This document shows positions 63,665 to 64,000 of a stretch of 64,000 bases of DNA, piece by piece. Origin of the DNA: Photobacterium sanctipauli (GTDB lineage Bacteria; Pseudomonadota; Gammaproteobacteria; Enterobacterales; Vibrionaceae); the NCBI RefSeq assembly GCF_003026495.1, contig NZ_PYMA01000003.1, positions 62,001 through 126,000 of the forward strand. The letters are read 5' to 3'. A model generated the notes under the pieces. It had not been told where the DNA came from, searched no databases, and worked only from the letters and a program-made list of their open reading frames with translations. Positions within the stretch are counted from its first letter, which is position 1. Each line of letters opens with the position of its first letter. The position numbers were made by a program, and so were the translations under genes.

Positions 63665-64000
63665 ATGCGCTACTTTGCTACCGTTATATCTGCCGTCGTG
63701 CTATCAGCATGCGCCAATATCACAGATAGCCAATATGCCGCGCCTTCTTACCCAACATCTCTTGATTCGTGTATCGACCAACTCAATGCGTTCAAATCTG
63801 AGGTAAAGCGACAAGGCGTCCAAGATGCACAAGTGGTTTGGGATAACCGTTATCCTCACCTAGCCTTCAACCGCTTCAGCCAAGCCCAGCTTTCAAAGCT
63901 TGAAACTAGAAACGATCAACAGCAATGGCTGAATTACACCGCTAGTCAGGCCAAGTCACAGCGCCATGCAGAGTACAATAACCTCATTGATAAGCAGCAT
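63665..64000 (+). CDS. lipoprotein, N-terminal part (gene runs past the window)
   Basis: The first 112 codons are open to the window end. MRYFATVISAVVLSAC is a lipoprotein signal with a good lipobox (LSAC). The mature part is polar and Gln-rich, with DSCIDQLNAFKSEVKRQG and a likely helical end. GAGG lies 7 bp upstream of the ATG; an ATG 15 bp earlier is in frame but overlaps that site. Family not recognised from the visible part. Confidence 0.75.
   Translation, partial: MRYFATVISAVVLSACANITDSQYAAPSYPTSLDSCIDQLNAFKSEVKRQGVQDAQVVWDNRYPHLAFNRFSQAQLSKLETRNDQQQWLNYTASQAKSQRHAEYNNLIDKQH

Noticed and set aside
63523..63729. 68-codon frame containing a Cys-Thr repeat
   Set aside because: The repeat is just the TTGCAC microsatellite read in one frame; the real gene is the lipoprotein starting at 63665 in another frame.

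Overview
The window looks like chromosomal DNA of a marine gammaproteobacterium of the Vibrionaceae (Vibrio/Photobacterium-like). Supporting signs are the kdgK-eda pair, an MtlA-MtlD-MltR type mannitol locus with several CRP-like sites, a maltodextrin regulon with MalT-type boxes, and a VCR-like attC site of the kind found in Vibrio integrons. The genus is an inference. No tRNA, rRNA, CRISPR array, integrase or complete insertion sequence was seen.

Layout. 1-900: end of the Entner-Doudoroff arm (kdgK 3' end, eda). 1041-4012: small lipoprotein, DnaQ-family exonuclease and a cNMP/CBS/nucleotidyltransferase protein. 4216-23450: a maltodextrin/glycogen region with a debranching GDE-type enzyme, MalE, alpha-amylase, MalM, LamB maltoporin, a GlgX-type debranching enzyme, a glycan-binding-like tyrosine phosphatase (laforin-like architecture), an alpha-glucosidase, a LysR regulator and a second maltoporin-type porin. 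An unrelated secreted protein and an antiporter lie inside it. 23574-26549: a very large predicted metallopeptidase/beta-propeller/outer-membrane barrel protein. 26680-32166: mannitol locus with an extra stand-alone IIC and an SH3-like protein. 32753-43163: mixed housekeeping and hypothetical genes (HppD, CHAD protein, glutathione peroxidase, adenine/adenosine deaminase, SYLF protein, an orphan coiled-coil membrane protein, MogA, RibB, Nudix).

43247-53287: a divergent catabolic cluster that contains all five enzyme classes of the known trigonelline (N-methylnicotinate) pathway: luciferase-type monooxygenase, flavin reductase, aldehyde dehydrogenase, alpha/beta hydrolase and succinate-semialdehyde dehydrogenase. 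It also has a betaine-type BCCT transporter, a GntR regulator, twin TGGTATACCA palindromes in the divergent promoter region, and three accessory genes of unknown role.

53339-64000: VOC and OsmC proteins, an M14-like peptidase, a DUF3626-like protein, an MFS transporter and an M81/MlrC-like protein. Then comes a nucleoside-uptake locus whose NupG-type transporter is broken twice: by a one-base frameshift and by a 946-bp integron gene cassette inserted cleanly at a G/TT site with its VCR-like attC. A nucleoside hydrolase and the start of a lipoprotein gene end the window. A 106-bp remnant of the DUF3626 gene's 3' end lies just upstream of the broken transporter.

The three items most worth following are the cassette inserted outside an integron, the laforin-like phosphatase inside the maltodextrin region, and the trigonelline-type cluster with its accessory genes.
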